The notes under the pieces were generated by a model. That model worked only from the letters and a program-made list of their open reading frames with translations, searched no databases and was not told where the DNA came from. This document shows positions 50,760 to 60,035 of a stretch of 64,000 bases of DNA, in pieces. Every line of letters starts with the position of its first letter. Within the stretch, counting starts at the first letter, position 1. Source of the DNA: Azospirillum sp. B21 (GTDB taxonomy: Bacteria > Pseudomonadota > Alphaproteobacteria > Azospirillales > Azospirillaceae); contig NZ_VTTO01000003.1 of assembly GCF_008364825.1 (NCBI RefSeq), positions 372,001 to 436,000 on the forward strand, written 5' to 3'. Both the position numbers and the translations under genes were made by a program.

Positions 50760-53700
50760 TCACTCCGCCGCCAGCGGCTGCGGCGCGGCGAGCGGAGCGC
50801 GGTAGGCCTCCAGAAGCTGGGCTTCCTTCGCCTTCGCCACCGACACGTTGCGAGCCTTCACCGGGCCGTAGCCGCGCATTTCCATCGGAAGCTTGGCGAT
50901 CTCCACCGCCAGATCCAGCTTCTCGCGGGTCAGGCCGTGCAGGACCTCGCCCATCACCGCCTCGTACTCGGCGATCAGCTGGCGCTCCTGGCGACGCTCG
51001 GCGGTGCGGCCGAACGGGTCGAACCGGGTGCCGCGCAGGCGCTTGCCCTTGGCCAGCAGGCGCAGGGCGTGAAGCATCCACGGTCCGAAAGTCTTCTTCT
51101 TCGGCTCAGACCCGTCCGCCTCGGTCTCGCCCATCACCGGCGGGGCCATGTGGAAGGTCAGCTTCCAGTCGCCTTCGAACATGCGCGCCACATTCTCGAC
51201 GAAGCCGCTGTCGGTGTAGAGGCGCGCCACCTCATACTCGTCCTTGTAGGCCATCAGCTTGAAGTGGGACCGGGCGACCGCCTCGGTCAGCACGGTGGAA
51301 CCGGGGACCTTCTGCTGCTCGATCCGGCGGGTCCAGTCGACCAGCGCATGGAAACGGGCGGCATAGGCGGCGTCCTGGTAATCGACCAGGAAGCGGTGGC
51401 GGCGGTCGATCACCTCCTCCAGGCTTCCCGACTGGCGGCGCTGGTCTAGCAGCAGCGACGGTGCGGCCTGCACCGGCTCCTGCGGCTTCGCGGCGGCTTC
51501 AACGGCGGCCAGATCGACGGCGGCGCGGCGGCCCCACTGGAAGGCGTCCAGGTTCAGCTTCACCGAGACGCCGTTCAGCTCGATAGCCTTCAGGATCGAC
51601 TCCTCGCTCAGCGGGATCAGGCCCTTCTGCCACGCATAGCCCATCAGGAAGGGGTTGGCGTAGATGCTGTCGCCCAGCAGAGCGGTGGCGAGCTTCGTCG
51701 CATCGAAGGCATCGACATTGCCCTCGCCGCAAGCCTTCTTGATGTCGCCGACCAGATCGCGCACCGGGATCACCATGTCCGGCTTCTTGATGAAGTCGGC
51801 GGTGATGCTGTCATGGGTGTTGATGACGGCGCGGGTGCGGCCGGCGGTCATCTTCGACAGGCCGTCGCCCGCCGCCGCGACGATCAGGTCGCAGCCCAGC
51901 ACCGCGTCGGCCCCGCCGGCGGCGATGCGGACGGAGTGGATGTCCTCCGGCGTGTTGGCGATGCGGATGTGGCTGGTGACCGCGCCGCCCTTTTGGGCAA
52001 GGCCGGTCATGTCGAGCACGCCGACGCCCTTGCCCTCGATATGGGCGGCCATGCCCAGCAGCGCGCCGATGGTGACGACGCCGGTGCCGCCGACACCGGT
52101 GACGTAGAGGCCCCACGTCTTGTCGAAGCTGGGGAGCGCGGGGGCGGGCAGGGCGGTGGCGTCGGCCGACTTCGCGGCGGCCGGCTTCGGCTTGCGCAAG
52201 CTTCCGCCCTCAACCGTCACGAAGCTGGGGCAGAAGCCCTTGGTGCAGGAATAGTCCTTGTTGCAGCTGGACTGGTCGATCTGGCGTTTGCGGCCGAACT
52301 CGGTCTCCTGCGGGATCACAGACACGCAGGACGACTTGGCGGAGCAATCGCCGCAGCCCTCGCACACCAGCTCGTTGATGACCACGCGCTTGGCCGGGTC
52401 CACCATCTTGCCGCGCTTGCGGCGGCGGCGCTTCTCGGTGGCACAGGTCTGGTCATAGATCAGGACGCTGACGCCGGGAACCTCGCGCATCTCCTTCTGC
52501 ACGCGGTCGAGGTCGTCGCGGTGCTCGACGTTGCTGTATTGCGGCAGGCCGTTGTTGATGCCGTATTTTTCCGGCTCGTCGGAGACGACGGTGATGCGCT
52601 GCACGCCTTCCGCCCGCAGGACGTTGGCGATGGACTGGACGGTCAGCGTGCCGTCGAAGGGCTGGCCGCCGGTCATGGCGACCGCGTCGTTGAACAGGAT
52701 CTTGTAGGTGATGTTCACCTTGGCGGCGATGGCCTGACGGATCGCCAGGATGCCGGAATGGAAATAGGTGCCGTCGCCCAGATTGGCGAAGATGTGCTTT
52801 TCCTCGGTGAAGGCGGCCTGACCAACCCATGGCACGCCTTCGCCACCCATCTGGGTGAAGGTGTCGGTCGAGCGGTCCAGCCACGTCGCCATATAGTGAC
52901 AGCCGATGCCGCCCAGCGCGCGGCTACCCTCCGGCACGACGGTGGAGGTGTTGTGCGGGCAGCCGGAGCAGAAGGTCGGCTTGCGCACCACGCGGGCGAC
53001 ATGGGCCTTCTGCTTCTCCTGCGCATCGAGGAAGGCGATGCGGCGGACGAGGGTCTCGTTGTCGATGAAGCGCTGCAGGCGGCGGCCGATCACCACGGCG
53101 ATCTGGGCGGGGGTCAGCTCGCCTGCGCTCGGCAGGATCCACTCGCCCTCTTCGTCGAACTTGCCGACCACCTTCGGGCGGACGTCGGGGTTCCAGTTGT
53201 AGAGCTGTTCCTTCAGCTGGTTCTCGATGACCGCGCGTTTCTCCTCCACCACGATGATCTCTTCCAGACCCTCGGCGAAGTGGCGGACGCCGTCACGCTC
53301 CAGTGGCCAGGGCATGCCGACCTTGTAGACGGTGATGCCCCAGTCGGCCGCCATCTCCTCGGTGATGCCAAGCTCGTCGAAGGCCTGACGGACGTCGAGA
53401 TAGCTCTTGCCGGTGGTGACGATGCCGAAGCGCGGACGCGGGCTTTCCATCACCACGCGGTCCAGCTTGTTGGCACGCGCGAACGCCAGGGCGGCGTACA
53501 GCTTGTGCTTCATCAGCCGGTATTCCTGCTCCAGCGGCGGGTCGGGCCAGCGGATGTTCAGGCCGCCCGGCGGAAGCGCGAAGTCGGTGGGGATGACGGG
53601 GGAGACGCGGTGCGGATCGATGTAGACCGACGCCGAGGTGTCAACCGTCTCCGCGATGGTCTTCATGGCGATCCAGCAGCCGGAAAAGCGGCTCATCTGC

Positions 53701-54260
53701 CAGCCGATCAGGCCGTAATCCAGGATCTCCTGCACCCCCGACGGGTTCAGCACCGGGATCATGGAGTGCATGTAGGCGTGTTCGGACTGGTGCGGGAAAG
53801 TGGAGGATTTGCAGTTGTGGTCGTCGCCGGTCAGCACCAGCACGCCGCCGTGTTTGGAGGTGCCGGCCGCGTTGGCATGCTTGAACACGTCGCCGGAACG
53901 GTCGACGCCCGGACCCTTGCCGTACCACATGGCGAAGACGCCGTCATACTTGGCACCCTTGAACATGCCGACCTGCTGGCTACCCCAGACGGCCGTCGCG
54001 CCCAGCTCCTCGTTCACGCCGGGCTGGAACTGGATGTGGTTCTTTTCCAGGAACTTGCGGGCGTTCCACAGATTCTGGTCGAACCCGCCCAGCGGCGAGC
54101 CGCGATAGCCCGAAATGAAGCAGCCGGTGTTCAGCCCGGCGGCGAGGTCGCGCTGGCGCTGCATCATCGGCAGGCGCACCAGCGCCTGGGTGCCGGTGAG
54201 ATACACGCGGCCCTGTTCCAGCGCGTACTTGTCTTCGAGTGAGACAGTTGCGAGCGCCAT
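50760..54260 (-). CDS. Indolepyruvate:ferredoxin oxidoreductase, single-chain
   Basis: A 1166-residue fusion of the alpha and beta parts of IorAB. It oxidatively decarboxylates aryl pyruvates such as indole-3-pyruvate to the acyl-CoA using TPP and reduces ferredoxin. Order: N-terminal pyrimidine-binding part (TGTQALVRLPMMQRQRD...GYRGSPLGGFD), a CSGCPHN segment, TPP-binding NLGDGTYFHSG...NITYKILFND, an Fe-S region CEGCGDCSAKSSC with further Cys (SCNKDYSCTKGFC), then the gamma-type domain GVGGTGVVTIGALLG and GLAQKGGAVTSHIRI, and a C-terminal helical region. The ATG follows GGGAGG. In Azospirillum, where indole-3-pyruvate leads to auxin, this could compete for that pool. Confidence 0.93.
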   Translation of the reverse strand: MALATVSLEDKYALEQGRVYLTGTQALVRLPMMQRQRDLAAGLNTGCFISGYRGSPLGGFDQNLWNARKFLEKNHIQFQPGVNEELGATAVWGSQQVGMFKGAKYDGVFAMWYGKGPGVDRSGDVFKHANAAGTSKHGGVLVLTGDDHNCKSSTFPHQSEHAYMHSMIPVLNPSGVQEILDYGLIGWQMSRFSGCWIAMKTIAETVDTSASVYIDPHRVSPVIPTDFALPPGGLNIRWPDPPLEQEYRLMKHKLYAALAFARANKLDRVVMESPRPRFGIVTTGKSYLDVRQAFDELGITEEMAADWGITVYKVGMPWPLERDGVRHFAEGLEEIIVVEEKRAVIENQLKEQLYNWNPDVRPKVVGKFDEEGEWILPSAGELTPAQIAVVIGRRLQRFIDNETLVRRIAFLDAQEKQKAHVARVVRKPTFCSGCPHNTSTVVPEGSRALGGIGCHYMATWLDRSTDTFTQMGGEGVPWVGQAAFTEEKHIFANLGDGTYFHSGILAIRQAIAAKVNITYKILFNDAVAMTGGQPFDGTLTVQSIANVLRAEGVQRITVVSDEPEKYGINNGLPQYSNVEHRDDLDRVQKEMREVPGVSVLIYDQTCATEKRRRRKRGKMVDPAKRVVINELVCEGCGDCSAKSSCVSVIPQETEFGRKRQIDQSSCNKDYSCTKGFCPSFVTVEGGSLRKPKPAAAKSADATALPAPALPSFDKTWGLYVTGVGGTGVVTIGALLGMAAHIEGKGVGVLDMTGLAQKGGAVTSHIRIANTPEDIHSVRIAAGGADAVLGCDLIVAAAGDGLSKMTAGRTRAVINTHDSITADFIKKPDMVIPVRDLVGDIKKACGEGNVDAFDATKLATALLGDSIYANPFLMGYAWQKGLIPLSEESILKAIELNGVSVKLNLDAFQWGRRAAVDLAAVEAAAKPQEPVQAAPSLLLDQRRQSGSLEEVIDRRHRFLVDYQDAAYAARFHALVDWTRRIEQQKVPGSTVLTEAVARSHFKLMAYKDEYEVARLYTDSGFVENVARMFEGDWKLTFHMAPPVMGETEADGSEPKKKTFGPWMLHALRLLAKGKRLRGTRFDPFGRTAERRQERQLIAEYEAVMGEVLHGLTREKLDLAVEIAKLPMEMRGYGPVKARNVSVAKAKEAQLLEAYRAPLAAPQPLAAE

Positions 54261-54518
54261 TCTTCATTCCCTCCCATCGGTCGGCAGCCTGGCAAACTCC
54301 ATGGCGGAGTGCTGGGGCGTCGATTTGTTCGCTGGGCAAAAAGGTAATGAAGGCTGTCTTATATCGCAACGCCTGTGGCCGGCCGTTCAGCAAAAAGCAA
54401 GGAACGGCGCGGCAACCGGCGGTATTCCGTAACGGAGCGTATGGAAAGCCCGACCTTGTGGAATTTCCTGCTCCGCTCCCTCTCGCCCAGACCCTCTCCA
54501 GACGATATGGGGGCGGAC

Positions 54519-55535
54519 TCAGCGTCCCGTCAGGGGGGATTTGCCCGGAGGCGTCGGGCTGCCGCCCTCCGGCCAATTGCCGAAGTCGGTGTGCCCACGG
54601 GCGGCCAGGGTGCGGACGCTGGCGCGCAGCGTGCGGATCAGGCACAGCGCTACCGCCATCGCCTGCGTGCCGCCGTCGGAGCCCACCAGCCAGCGCAACG
54701 CCGCGGCGTGAGCCTGCAGGGCATCGACATAACCCTCCACATCCGGTTCCACCCAGGTGATGCAGGTGGACAGCGACGCGACGATCGACGACGCGGCGGA
54801 ATCGCCGGTGGCGGCCAGCTGCAGGTCGGACAGTGCATGGCGCAGCCGGCTGCCGATCGGGTCGGGACGGTCGATCGCCGCCTCCAGCTTGTCGATCGCC
54901 AGCATCAGCCGGACCCGCTTGGGATCGCTGTTGCGCAGCGTTGCAGCGCCTTGGTCCGGCGGCGTTGCCGCAGGGGGAAGGGGTGTCGGAGCCGGCGGCG
55001 GGAGCTGCGCCGCGCCGCCCCCCGATGCCGGCCGCAAAGCGGCGGGCTGGGGAGAGGATGGGCCGGAGCCCTCGGTGCGGCCTTCGTTTCGAGTTTCCGC
55101 ACTGCCCGAACTGCCGCTATGGCTGCGGGGCGCGGTTTCGCGGCGGTTCAGCACCGCGTCGATGCGACGGGCCAGCGTCGCGGCGGGAACCGGCTTCGCC
55201 AGAACGGAATCCGCCCCGGCATCCCAGGCGCTGCGCACGGTGGCGAGGTCGGCATTTGCGGTCAGCACGATGATCGGCATGGCGGGACGCATGCTGTTCG
55301 CGGACTGGCGCACCCACTGGATCAATTGGGCGCCGCCCACCGGTTCCATGACCCAATCCGTGACCATAAGGTCGAAGACCTCGCGGCGCAGCGCGTCCTT
55401 GGCCTCCTGGCCGTTGGCGACCGCGGTGATCTGGCCCACTCCCCAAAGCCCCAGCATGTCCTTCAACGCCCGCTGGAGAAGCGGATTGTCGTCGACAATC
55501 AGGATCTTGGTGGGAGAGGCGGGACGCTTCGTCAT
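54519..55535 (-). CDS. Response regulator with unrecognised helical output region
   Basis: A 338-residue protein. Residues 8-128 are a receiver domain with the acidic pair Asp15-Asp16 (ILIVDDN), phospho-acceptor Asp60 (LMVTDWVM), Thr92 (IVLTAN) and Lys114 (LAKPV). A Ser/Gly/Pro-rich linker (about 135-205) follows, then an all-helical segment (about 210-320: RVRLMLAIDKLEAAIDRPDPIGSRL...VEGYVDALQAHAAALRWLVG). The output is not a DNA-binding, GGDEF or kinase domain that I can name. No kinase is adjacent; the PAS kinase 7 kb away is one possible partner, unproven. Confidence 0.85.
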   Translation of the reverse strand: MTKRPASPTKILIVDDNPLLQRALKDMLGLWGVGQITAVANGQEAKDALRREVFDLMVTDWVMEPVGGAQLIQWVRQSANSMRPAMPIIVLTANADLATVRSAWDAGADSVLAKPVPAATLARRIDAVLNRRETAPRSHSGSSGSAETRNEGRTEGSGPSSPQPAALRPASGGGAAQLPPPAPTPLPPAATPPDQGAATLRNSDPKRVRLMLAIDKLEAAIDRPDPIGSRLRHALSDLQLAATGDSAASSIVASLSTCITWVEPDVEGYVDALQAHAAALRWLVGSDGGTQAMAVALCLIRTLRASVRTLAARGHTDFGNWPEGGSPTPPGKSPLTGR

Positions 55536-55819
55536 GGAGCGGTTCCAATGATGCGGCTGTGTCTTCCCCATATCCGCCTCGCCGCACCCGTTTTCATGGA
55601 GGGGGACGGGTAACCGACCAATGAGACGTCGCCTGCACCCTTCGGCAGCCGGGGTTATCCCTGCCGCTCTTCGAAAGGGTTGCATCGCGGTGCGGGCACC
55701 TCTTTCGATGCCGGCCTCTACCGAACGATATTTATATCAGAATAGCCTGATGGGAATGGACGGGCCGCCGGACCGCTCCTATGATCCGTCTTCCTGGTCG
55801 TTTGCGAAAGGGCGGTACG

Positions 55820-56464
55820 ATGGACGGCGGATGCTGTGGCGGTTCCTGTGGCGGCGGCGGAGCCCCCCGGCCGACAGGCGGGTCGGGCGACCTGAAGCAC
55901 ACCATGCGGATGTCGATGGTGGTGAATGGGCTGCTCGGCGCCCTGCTGCTTGCCGCCGCCGATGCAACGCAGGCGGTTTCCCTGTGGGCGGCGGGGCTGC
56001 TGGTGCTGAACCACGCGGCGTCCAATGGGGTGGCGCTGGCGGGCATGGGCCACGCCCCGGAATGGCGTGCACGGCTGTCGGCCGTGCAGGGAGCGGCGCT
56101 GGCCGTTGCCGCGGTGGCGCTGGTGGTGGTGGCCGGGCGGAGCATCGCCGGCATGTCATTGCCCGACGTTCCGCTCGCCAGCCTTGCCTTGCTGTTTGCC
56201 ATCGGAGTGACGGTGACGGCCGCGACCCTGCTGTTCGCCGGACGGAGCGGCACGTTGACCTTGCGGGCGATCTGGCTGTGCTCGCGTAAGGATGTTCTGC
56301 CGTTGGCCGCCGGGCTGGTGGGGCTGGCGGTGAGCTGGCTTTTGCTGGATGGGGCACCCGACGCGCTGGTCGGTGCCGGGGTAGCGGCGATGCTGCTGCC
56401 GGCGGCGTGGGGGCTGGTGCGAGGCGGGATGGCGGGCGAGGGTGGTTCCGTCCGGATGCGTTAG
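55820..56464 (+). CDS. CDF-like membrane protein with Cys-rich start
   Basis: A 214-residue protein with a Cys/Gly-rich N-terminus (MDGGCCGGSCGGGG, three Cys) and about six membrane helices. The helical part resembles small cation-diffusion-facilitator relatives: DLKHTMRMSMVVNGLLGALL at the start and LRAIWLCSRKDVLPLAAGL in helix 5, where one acidic ligand position (Asp) survives. In helix 2 the usual His/Asp-x3-Asp metal site reads LNHAASNGVALA, so the Asp is missing. It may be a sensor or a degenerate transporter. ATG 55820 has AAAGGGCGG upstream. It is divergent from the response regulator and converges on mltB. Confidence 0.75.
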   Translation: MDGGCCGGSCGGGGAPRPTGGSGDLKHTMRMSMVVNGLLGALLLAAADATQAVSLWAAGLLVLNHAASNGVALAGMGHAPEWRARLSAVQGAALAVAAVALVVVAGRSIAGMSLPDVPLASLALLFAIGVTVTAATLLFAGRSGTLTLRAIWLCSRKDVLPLAAGLVGLAVSWLLLDGAPDALVGAGVAAMLLPAAWGLVRGGMAGEGGSVRMR

Positions 56465-56487
56465 ACCCCCACCCCAGCGCCCCTACC

Positions 56488-57771
56488 TCACGACCGCTGC
56501 CGCAACCGCTCCAGCAGCGCCTTGGTCGCGAAGCCGTCCGGGATCTCCCCGATCGACGCCTGGAAGCGGCGCACGGCGTTGCGCGTGTTCGCTCCCACGA
56601 TGCCGTCCGCCGCGCCCGGTTCCATGCCCAGCGACGCCAGCCGCTGCTGCAGGTCGATGCGCTCGTCTCGGCTCAAGGCCTGTTCCTCGCGCGGCCAGCC
56701 GCCCTGGACGCCCGGCTTGCCGGTCATGCGGTCGGCCAGCAGGGCGACGGCCAGCGAATAGCTGGTCGACGGGTTGTAGCGCATGATCGCGCGGAAATTG
56801 TCGCGCACCAGGAAGGCCGGGCCGCGATGCCCGGCCAGCACCAGGATCGCCGCCGGAGCGTCACCCGCCAACTCGGTGCCGTCCAGCGGCACCACGCCCA
56901 GCCGGCGCCATTCCGACAGCGGCTTGGTGATGCTCAGCTCCGCCTGGTCGTAGGGGAAGCCGTCCGGAAGCCGCACCTCCTGGCCCCAGGACTCGCCCTG
57001 CTTCCAGCCGTTGGCGAGAACGAATTTGGCGGTGGAGGCCAGCACGTCCGGCATGCTTCCCCAGATGTCGCGGTGACCGTCGCCGTCCTCGTCCACCGCG
57101 TTGCGCAGGAAGACGGTCGGCATGAACTGGGTCTGGCCCATGGCCCCGGCCCAGGAGCCGGTCATCCGCTCCGGCGCGATGTCTCCGGAATCGAGGATGC
57201 GCAACGCCGCCAGCAGTTCCGAACGGAAATATGCGGCGCGGCGGCCTTCGAAGGCCAGCGTTGTCAGCGCGTCGATGACGGAGAAGTTGCCGGTCGACTT
57301 GCCGAAATCGGATTCCACGCCCCAGAAGGCGACTAGGATTTCCCCCGGAACGCCGGTGCGGCGGGTGATGCGGGAAAGCAACGCCGCATGCTCCTGCAAC
57401 CTCCGCCGGCCGTCCTGGACGCGCTTTTCATTCACGGCGCTGTCCAAATACTGCCACACTTGCCGGGTGAATTCGGGCTGGGACGAATCGAGCTCCACGA
57501 CGCGGTCGGACAGCTTCACACGCTGGAAGGCGCGGTCGAAGGTCTGTGGACGGATGCCCTGCGACAGCGCCTCGGCGCGCAACGCCGCCAGCCATTCGGC
57601 GAAGGAGACGGACTGCTGGACGGTGGCCTGCGCCTGGACGGCAGGCGGTGCCGAGGCTCCGATGGCGGCCGGGCCGCCCGCAACCGGGGCGGTGGCGCCG
57701 GTGCCCTGGCATCCGGCCATCAGCAGGGTGGCGAGAAGGAGGCGGGCGGGATGACGGAACGGAAGTCGCAT
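56488..57771 (-). CDS. mltB: Lytic murein transglycosylase MltB-type lipoprotein
   Basis: Cleaves peptidoglycan to 1,6-anhydromuramic ends from the periplasmic face of the outer membrane. The 427-residue protein has a lipoprotein signal (LLMAGC, lipid-modified Cys21), an SLT_2 catalytic domain (about 55-350) with catalytic Glu153 in FWGVESDFGKSTGNF, and SWAGAMGQTQFMPTVF, YDQAELSITKPL and IMRYNPSTSYSLAVALLAD landmarks. A C-terminal peptidoglycan-binding domain (about 360-427, LQQRLASLGMEPGAADGIVGANTRNAVRRFQ) completes it. The ATG at 57771 gives the correct lipobox spacing. Confidence 0.95.
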   Translation of the reverse strand: MRLPFRHPARLLLATLLMAGCQGTGATAPVAGGPAAIGASAPPAVQAQATVQQSVSFAEWLAALRAEALSQGIRPQTFDRAFQRVKLSDRVVELDSSQPEFTRQVWQYLDSAVNEKRVQDGRRRLQEHAALLSRITRRTGVPGEILVAFWGVESDFGKSTGNFSVIDALTTLAFEGRRAAYFRSELLAALRILDSGDIAPERMTGSWAGAMGQTQFMPTVFLRNAVDEDGDGHRDIWGSMPDVLASTAKFVLANGWKQGESWGQEVRLPDGFPYDQAELSITKPLSEWRRLGVVPLDGTELAGDAPAAILVLAGHRGPAFLVRDNFRAIMRYNPSTSYSLAVALLADRMTGKPGVQGGWPREEQALSRDERIDLQQRLASLGMEPGAADGIVGANTRNAVRRFQASIGEIPDGFATKALLERLRQRS

Positions 57772-58112
57772 GCGCTCGACCGTGATCGGAAGGGAAAGGC
57801 GGAGCGTGACCCTAGGACGCCCGGCCCCGCCGCTCAACCGCCAATTCACCGTCGCCAGCGTCGATGCCGCGGTTTGCATCGCAGCCTGTCCGCGGGCCTG
57901 CTTGCACGGGGAGCGGCGCGGTCCATATCTCTTTTCGTACTCACAGCTTCGTGGCCCTCGCCCGGCGGGTCTTCGTCCTTTGGGACCGCTTTCGCTTTGG
58001 GAAGCGGCACCCGGAGCACATGCCGGAACCCGCCCCGATCAGCCGCGTTGATTAGCTGCCGCTTCCATGAAGGGGCCGCCTTCTGCCACGGAACGCCAAA
58101 GGTGCCGACGCC
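57772..58112. other. Divergent gap between mltB and glycosyltransferase gene
   Basis: These 341 bases separate two genes read away from each other and should hold both promoters. I see no convincing ORF, hairpin or repeat, and no clear -35/-10 pair on either strand. Confidence 0.5.
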
Positions 58113-59180
58113 ATGAAAATCGTGATCTTCGGCCTGACCAACGGGTATCGCCACGACGGCGGCCACATGGTGCGCTGGCGAGCGCTGATCCAGGCGCTGG
58201 CGATCCGCGGCCATCGCGTGGTCGCGGTCGAACGAACTGGCCCTGCCGCGGCGACGCCCTGGACGATTCCGGGCGGCGACGTGCTGTCCTATGCCGATTG
58301 GGATGCAGTGGCGGTGGACGCGGCGGCACAGGCCGACGATGCCGGCGTGGCGTTGGTGGTGGCGCACGGGCCGGACGCCCGCGCCGCCGCCAATCTCGTC
58401 CGCAACTCCAAGGCCGTGCGCCGCGCGCTCTACGATCCGGAGGCTCCGGTCAGCCTGACGGCGCTGGAGGCCGGGGAGACGGTGGACCATCTGCCGGCGG
58501 ACGGGCTGGGCGGCTTCGACATGGTCCTCGCCTCCTGCGGCGGGCCGGCGCTTGAGCGCTATCGGGCCAAGGCGGGTGCGGAGGCGGTGGCGCCGCTCTA
58601 TCCCTGGATCGTGCCGGAGGCGGACAAGCCCGGCGACTTCAAGCGGGACTATCTGGGCGACCTCTGCTGCATCGTCGCCGGCCCCGACGGCATTCGCGAG
58701 GGGTTGGGCAACTTCTTCATCGATCCGGCGCAACGGCTGACCCGGCGGCGCTTCGTGCTGGTGGGCACCGACCTGCCGGATGGGGTGCCGCGCGCCTCCA
58801 ACGTCCTGACCTTCCCGGACCTCGATCCGGCAGAGCATGCCAATGTCCTGGCTTCCGCCAGTCTGGCGCTGACGCTGGCGCGCGATGACGAGCGCAGGAT
58901 CGGCTGGTGCCCGTCCGACCGTCTGTTCCTGGCCGCCGCCTGCGGTGCCGCCATCGTCGCCGACCAGTGGGAGGGGCTGGACAGCTTCTTCGAGCCCGGC
59001 CGGGAGATCCTGGTCGCCGCCCAGACCGACGACGTGACCACGGCGATGATGCTGCCGCGCAACCACCTGACCGACCTGGGCCGGCGGGCACGCAAGCGGG
59101 TGCTGGCCGAACACAGCGCCGAACGGCGGGTGCAGGAGCTGCGCAGCATCCTGGACCTGAAGGGCGGCGGCGACGACTGA
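58113..59180 (+). CDS. Glycosyltransferase-like protein (CgeB-type)
   Basis: A 355-residue protein with the two-Rossmann GT-B layout. N-terminal half: MKIVIFGLTNGYRHDGGHMVRWRALIQALAIRGHRVVAVER, the opening of many CgeB-like and GT4-like proteins. C-terminal half: RRFVLVGTDLPDGVPRASNVLTFPDLDPAEHANVLASASLALTLAR and DRLFLAAACGAAIVADQWEGLDSFFEPGREILVA, the nucleotide-sugar side. The acceptor sugar is unknown. No other capsule or LPS glycan genes are close. The ribosome-binding site is weak. Confidence 0.8.
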   Translation: MKIVIFGLTNGYRHDGGHMVRWRALIQALAIRGHRVVAVERTGPAAATPWTIPGGDVLSYADWDAVAVDAAAQADDAGVALVVAHGPDARAAANLVRNSKAVRRALYDPEAPVSLTALEAGETVDHLPADGLGGFDMVLASCGGPALERYRAKAGAEAVAPLYPWIVPEADKPGDFKRDYLGDLCCIVAGPDGIREGLGNFFIDPAQRLTRRRFVLVGTDLPDGVPRASNVLTFPDLDPAEHANVLASASLALTLARDDERRIGWCPSDRLFLAAACGAAIVADQWEGLDSFFEPGREILVAAQTDDVTTAMMLPRNHLTDLGRRARKRVLAEHSAERRVQELRSILDLKGGGDD

Positions 59181-59286
59181 CCTGCCAAGTCGCGGCCACG
59201 GAGCAGCAGCTATGGGGATGCGGAAAGACGGGGAGCGGGCTATGGTCCTCTCCCTTTCTTTGTCCCAACCGGGGAAACTGCCGCCG

Positions 59287-59781
59287 ATGCCGACCGTCAC
59301 CATCCGCCCCGCCGTCGAGGCCGATTGCGCCACCATCCTGCGGTTCGTCCGTGAACTGGCCGAGTTCGAGCGCGAGGCCGACGCGGTCAAGGCCACGGAG
59401 GAGGATTTCCGCCGGGACGGCTGGGGGGAGCAGCCGGTGTTCGAGGCGCTGATCGCCGAACTGGACGGTGCGCCGGTCGGGTTCGCCCTGACCTTCCGGA
59501 ATTTCTCCACCTGGGAAGGGCGGCCCGGCCTGTATGTCGAGGACCTCTACGTCACGCCGGATGCCCGCCGCTATGGCGTCGGCCGCAAGCTGTTGGCCGC
59601 GGTTGCCCAACGCGCGGTGGAGCGCGGCTACCGTCGTGTGGACCTGAGTGTCCTGGACTGGAACCCGGCGCGTGGATTCTACGACCGGGTGGGCTTCCGC
59701 CAGATGAAGGAATGGCTTCCCTACCGGCTGACCGGCGACGCGCTGTCGGCGCTGGCGGCAGAAGGGGACGCTGACGCCTGA
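59287..59781 (+). CDS. GNAT acetyltransferase, diamine N-acetyltransferase-like
   Basis: A 164-residue GNAT enzyme whose sequence closely follows the SSAT/thialysine acetyltransferase group: TIRPAVEADCATILRFVRELAEFERE at the start, GFALTFRNFSTWEGRPGLYVEDLYVTP, acetyl-CoA loop ARRYGVGRKLL and VDLSVLDWNPARGFYDRVGF. Known members acetylate polyamines or thialysine, so a polyamine or lysine analogue is the likely substrate, as inference. The ATG at 59287 follows GGGGAAA; the longer frame from 59212 is less likely. Confidence 0.9.
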   Translation: MPTVTIRPAVEADCATILRFVRELAEFEREADAVKATEEDFRRDGWGEQPVFEALIAELDGAPVGFALTFRNFSTWEGRPGLYVEDLYVTPDARRYGVGRKLLAAVAQRAVERGYRRVDLSVLDWNPARGFYDRVGFRQMKEWLPYRLTGDALSALAAEGDADA

Positions 59782-59819
59782 CCGACCGGACGGGAAGGGC
59801 CGTCCGGAATGACCAGGGA

Positions 59820-60035
59820 TCAGGCGGCGCGGTTCAGTGCGGACGCGCCGATGATCTCGGCATAGTCGGCGCGCTCATTGCGCAGGTTGGACAGAAGATC
59901 GACAAGACTATCGCGGACGAACGCATCGTCCTGTTCCACGATGGTGTCTTGGGTCAACCGAATGAACTGATCGAGAAGCGCAATGTGAGCCGCAGAGGAT
60001 GCGTTGATCTTCTTCGAGTTGACGGCGCCGATCAT
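59820..60035 (-). CDS. Small helical hypothetical protein
   Basis: A 71-residue all-helical soluble protein (HIALLDQFIRLTQDTIVEQDDAFVRDSLVDLLSNLRNERADYAEIIG). It has no Cys, no signal and no membrane helix. The ATG at 60035 has an excellent AAGGGAGA site upstream, which supports real expression. I do not recognise the family. It converges on the SSAT-like gene with 38 bases between stops. Confidence 0.75.
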   Translation of the reverse strand: MIGAVNSKKINASSAAHIALLDQFIRLTQDTIVEQDDAFVRDSLVDLLSNLRNERADYAEIIGASALNRAA

